A stretch of DNA of 8,724 nucleotides, taken from Bryobacterales bacterium (GTDB taxonomy: Bacteria > Acidobacteriota > Terriglobia > Bryobacterales > Bryobacteraceae). Under the pieces are notes generated by a model, which saw only the letters and a list, made by a program, of their open reading frames with translations, searched no databases and had not been told where the DNA came from. The stretch covers positions 1 through 8,724 of the forward strand of contig PMEV01000081.1 of the NCBI GenBank assembly GCA_003154855.1, given 5' to 3'. Shown one piece after another: positions 6,482 to 8,724 of this stretch; within the stretch, counting starts at the first letter, position 1; the number at the start of each line of letters is the position of its first letter. Both the position numbers and the translations under genes were made by a program.

Positions 6482-7518
6482 GACTGCTGGTCACAGGCGG
6501 GGCGGGCTTCATCGGATCGGCGTTCATCCGGCTGGCGCTGGCCGGGGAGGGCGCGTCCGGCATTCTGAATCTGGACAAGCTGACCTACGCGGGAAACCTG
6601 GAGAACCTGGAGGCGGTGGCGGGCGATCCGCGCTACCGGTTCGTACGCGGCGACATCTGCGACGCCGCGCTGGTAGGCCGCGCACTCGACGAATTCCGGC
6701 CCGATGCGATCGTGCATTTCGCCGCCGAATCGCATGTGGATCGCGCCATCCTTTCGCCGGAGCCGGTGATCGAGACCAACCTGCGGGGCACCTTCACGCT
6801 GTTGGAAGCCGCGCGCGAGCACGGCATCGGGCGGTTCCTGCAGGTATCCACCGACGAGGTCTATGGCAGCCTGGCGGCGCCGCTGGAGGCCGGCGAAGAG
6901 TTCCCCCTGCGGCCCAGCAGCCCCTATTCGGCGACCAAGGCGGGCGCCGACCTGCTGGCGCTTTCCTACTTCGCCACCTACAAGCTGCCGGTGGTGGTGA
7001 CGCGCGCCTCGAACAACTATGGCCCCTACCAGTTCCCCGAGAAGCTGGTTCCGCTGACGATCTCGAACGCGCTGGAGGGGCGGCCGCTGCCGGTCTACGG
7101 CGACGGGCTTCAAGTGCGCGATTGGCTGTACGTGGACGACCACTGCCGGGCGGTGGCCGCGCTGCTGGAATCGGGACGGGACGGGGAGATCTACAACATC
7201 GGCGGCAACCGGTCGCTGGCCAACCTCGATGTGGTGCGGCAGATCCTGTCCGCCACGGGAGTTTCCGAGGAGCTCATAGAGTACGTGACGGACCGGCCGG
7301 GCCACGACCGCCGCTACGCGCTTTCGAGCCAGAAGACGCTGGCGGCGACCGGATGGCGGCCCGAGGTCGGCTTCGAGGAGGGGCTCAGCCGCACCGTGGC
7401 CTGGTACCGGGCCAACGCCGGCTGGATCGAGCGCGTCAAGAGCGGCGCGTATCAGAGCTACTACGAGCGGAATTACGGCGACCGGGACCTGGAACTGAAG
7501 CGCCTCGGCAGGCGGTAG
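6478..7518 (+). CDS. rmlB: dTDP-glucose 4,6-dehydratase
   Basis: RmlB converts dTDP-glucose to dTDP-4-keto-6-deoxyglucose using tightly bound NAD+. This is an extended short-chain dehydrogenase. The Rossmann motif TGGAGFIGS is at residues 6-14, LDKLTYAGN binds the adenine ribose, and AAESHVDRAI follows. The catalytic T125-D126-E127 lie in STDEVYG; Y150 and K154 form the YxxxK pair in YSATK. RASNNYGPYQFPEKL and YVDDHCRAV are family-specific substrate and dimer segments. The 346-residue length is normal. The start is a GTG at 6478 that overlaps the upstream TGA by four bases (GTGA), with GGGAGA ten bases upstream. It is placed there because MRLLVTGGAGFIGS begins exactly as the family does. The third gene of the sugar operon, it shares the substrate pathway with rmlA and the RmlC-like protein. 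Confidence 0.95.
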   Translation: MRLLVTGGAGFIGSAFIRLALAGEGASGILNLDKLTYAGNLENLEAVAGDPRYRFVRGDICDAALVGRALDEFRPDAIVHFAAESHVDRAILSPEPVIETNLRGTFTLLEAAREHGIGRFLQVSTDEVYGSLAAPLEAGEEFPLRPSSPYSATKAGADLLALSYFATYKLPVVVTRASNNYGPYQFPEKLVPLTISNALEGRPLPVYGDGLQVRDWLYVDDHCRAVAALLESGRDGEIYNIGGNRSLANLDVVRQILSATGVSEELIEYVTDRPGHDRRYALSSQKTLAATGWRPEVGFEEGLSRTVAWYRANAGWIERVKSGAYQSYYERNYGDRDLELKRLGRR

Positions 7519-7525
7519 GCCGCGT

Positions 7526-8554
7526 ATGCGAGTGGCGCTCGATGCCGCGCCGTTGACGCTCTCCAGCGGCGGACTCGCGCGCTACGTCCGCGAGCTGCAC
7601 CGGGCGCTCGAGGCGGCCTTTCCCGAGGACGAGTTTCCGCTGCTAGCCCAGCCGGCCGCGCCGCGCGGATTCTCGGAGCGCCGCTGGTGGCTGTGCGGCC
7701 TCGCCCGGGAACTGGCGCGCCGCCGGGTAGACGTCTTCCACGGAACGAATTTCGAAGTGCCCTACTTGCCGCTGCGGCCGAGCGTGCTCACGCTGCACGA
7801 CCTTTCGCCCTGGATGGAGGCGGCCTGGCACTCGGGGGCGGATCGGGTGCGCCGCCGCACGCCGTACCTGGTTGGCCTGGGCTTGGCGACGATGGTGGTG
7901 ACGCCCAGCCAGACGGTGCGCCGGCAGGTCATCGAGAGGTTCCGCGTCTCTCCACAGCGAGTGGTGGCCGTACCCGAGGCGGCTGCGTCGCACCTGCACC
8001 CGGCGCCGGGGTCGCATGCGGAGCCTTACTTCCTGTTTCTGGCCACGCTCGAGCCGCGCAAGAACATCCGGATGCTGTTGGAGGCCTGGAGAGAGGCCCG
8101 GAAGCGGGCGCCGGTGGATCTGGTGCTGGCTGGCCGGCGCCGCGAGGACTTCCCCGCCCTTCCCGAGGAGCCGGGGCTCACGGTTCTGGGCGAGATCGCG
8201 GAGGAGCGGCTCGCCGCTTGGTATTCGGGAGCCCTGGCATTCGTGTACCCATCGCTCTACGAAGGATTCGGGCTGCCGGTGGTGGAGGCCATGCAGTGCG
8301 GCGCGGCGGTGATCGCCTCGCGCGACCCGGCCATCTCGGAAGTGGCCGCGGGTGCGGCGGTCCAGGTGGACGCCCGCGACGCGCGCGGCTGGACCGAGGC
8401 GCTGGTCGCCGCCGCCACGCGTCCCGAATGGATCGCCGGTCTGCGCGCGAAATCGCTCGAGCGGGCGCGGGATTTCTCCTGGGAGCGCACGGCGCGCCTC
8501 ACCCGCGAGGTGTACCAGGAGGCGCTGGAGAGGTTTGGGGCGGCGGACTCGTAA
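7526..8554 (+). CDS. GT4-family glycosyltransferase (GT-B fold)
   Basis: This 342-residue protein has the two-domain GT-B layout. The N-terminal acceptor domain starts with MRVALDAAPLTLSSGGLARYV, including the GG-x-x-R-Y loop, and contains the HGTNFEVPYLPL and LTLHDLSPW segments common in mannosyl- and rhamnosyl-transferases of this group. The C-terminal donor domain has LATLEPRKNI (K179), LAGRR, LGEIAEERLAAWYSGALAFVYPS and the EX7E motif EGFGLPVVE (E246 and E254). It most likely acts at the inner face of the cytoplasmic membrane on a lipid-linked glycan. It follows rmlB by seven bases and is surely in the same transcript, so a dTDP-deoxysugar or a sugar in the same glycan is its probable donor; neither donor nor acceptor can be read from the sequence. 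AGGCGG ten bases upstream is a possible ribosome binding site. Confidence 0.9.
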   Translation: MRVALDAAPLTLSSGGLARYVRELHRALEAAFPEDEFPLLAQPAAPRGFSERRWWLCGLARELARRRVDVFHGTNFEVPYLPLRPSVLTLHDLSPWMEAAWHSGADRVRRRTPYLVGLGLATMVVTPSQTVRRQVIERFRVSPQRVVAVPEAAASHLHPAPGSHAEPYFLFLATLEPRKNIRMLLEAWREARKRAPVDLVLAGRRREDFPALPEEPGLTVLGEIAEERLAAWYSGALAFVYPSLYEGFGLPVVEAMQCGAAVIASRDPAISEVAAGAAVQVDARDARGWTEALVAAATRPEWIAGLRAKSLERARDFSWERTARLTREVYQEALERFGAADS

Positions 8555-8560
8555 AGAGAT

Positions 8561-8618
8561 GATCCGCACGCGTCATGTCGTCAAACCGGACGTATCCGGC
8601 GTTCTTCGACGACGGATC
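8561..8618. repeat. Nested inverted repeat after the glycosyltransferase gene, possible terminator
   Basis: Three stems nest: GATCCG (8561-8566) with CGGATC (8613-8618), GTCGTC (8577-8582) with GACGAC (8608-8613), and CCGGA (8586-8590) with TCCGG (8595-8599) around a CGTA loop. All are perfect complements, although the outer two share one base. There is no T-tract, so it is not a standard intrinsic terminator. It may still end the sugar operon with Rho, or act as an operator or mRNA structure ahead of the next promoter. Confidence 0.35.
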
Positions 8619-8648
8619 GCTCGACCCGGCCGCCCAACATGCATCTGC

Positions 8649-8654
8649 TAGAAT
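8649..8654 (+). promoter_or_regulatory. Putative -10 box (TAGAAT) upstream of the next gene
   Basis: TAGAAT is identical to the box at 3183-3188. A GTG follows seven bases later, at 8662, but opens only a four-codon frame (MRIA, then TGA). The next ATG with an open frame is at 8684. No good -35 element is seen. Confidence 0.35.
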
Positions 8655-8683
8655 ACCGAGTGTGAGAATCGCCTGAGAATGCC

Positions 8684-8724
8684 ATGCAGACCGCACCCTA
8701 TGGCGAGGCCGGACAGCCGATGTT
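8684..8724 (+). CDS. Possible start of the next gene, cut by the window edge
   Basis: From ATG 8684 the frame is open to the window end, reading MQTAPYGEAGQPM. It lies about 30 bases after a putative -10 box and has only a weak purine stretch (TGAGAA) ahead of it. Thirteen codons are too few to name a family. A competing ATG at 8679 in another frame is also open, so both the start and the reading frame are provisional. Confidence 0.3.
   Translation, partial: MQTAPYGEAGQPM

Noticed and set aside
6454..7305. - strand open frame opposite rmlB
   Set aside because: It is the antisense shadow of a strongly conserved enzyme gene; the product resembles no family.
7643..8569. - strand open frame opposite the glycosyltransferase gene
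   Set aside because: It is an antisense shadow rich in Arg and Pro with no motifs; the + strand has the full GT4 signature.
1..8724. Search for CRISPR arrays, tRNAs, rRNAs, toxin-antitoxin pairs, transposases or phage genes
   Set aside because: No regularly spaced repeats, cloverleaf-like sequences or mobile-element or defence motifs were seen on either strand.

Overview
The window is GC-rich, densely coding and lacks tRNA, rRNA, CRISPR arrays or intact mobile elements. It most likely comes from an Acidobacteriota genome of the Solibacter/Bryobacter type. The best evidence is the large secreted protein at 1101-3185. It ends in the domain known from Solibacter as TIGR03437 ('NAANFAP...', 'PLPTT...VLVNGVAAPLL.VSPTQI', 'PG.F', 'FAGVAPGYAAGFYQIN'), which is abundant in this lineage. 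Short TAGAAT/TACAAT boxes lying almost directly upstream of start codons agree with that placement.

Left part (1-4505, + strand): the C-terminal end of a phosphoesterase (alkaline phosphatase superfamily, PF04185-like), then a 694-residue secreted protein with three beta-rich repeats and the TIGR03437 domain, then a secreted protein of unknown function built from a duplicated beta module. The first two genes look co-transcribed. The third appears to have its own promoter, whose -10 box contains the stop codon of the gene before it.

Middle (4481-5174): a small cupin on the - strand overlaps the third gene tail to tail by 25 bp. Beyond it lies a non-coding stretch of about 340 bp. It holds a decayed - strand remnant, the last 66 codons of an outer-membrane beta-barrel protein. 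It also holds a compact array of three adjacent hairpins that looks like a REP-type element.

Right part (5175-8554, + strand): a tight dTDP-sugar operon, rmlA-rmlC-like-rmlB-glycosyltransferase. ATGA and GTGA stop/start overlaps link the first three genes, and 7 bp separates the fourth. RmlA makes dTDP-glucose and RmlB makes dTDP-4-keto-6-deoxyglucose. The RmlC-like epimerase may act on that product, and the GT4 transferase would add a sugar to a surface glycan. No rmlD reductase is in the window, so the final sugar is not proven to be L-rhamnose. The window ends with a nested inverted repeat, a putative promoter and possibly the first codons of another gene.

I do not see a convincing undescribed system. 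The points most worth checking are the beta-barrel remnant with its REP-like hairpins, the divergent RmlC, the duplicated secreted protein and the recurring leaderless-type promoters.
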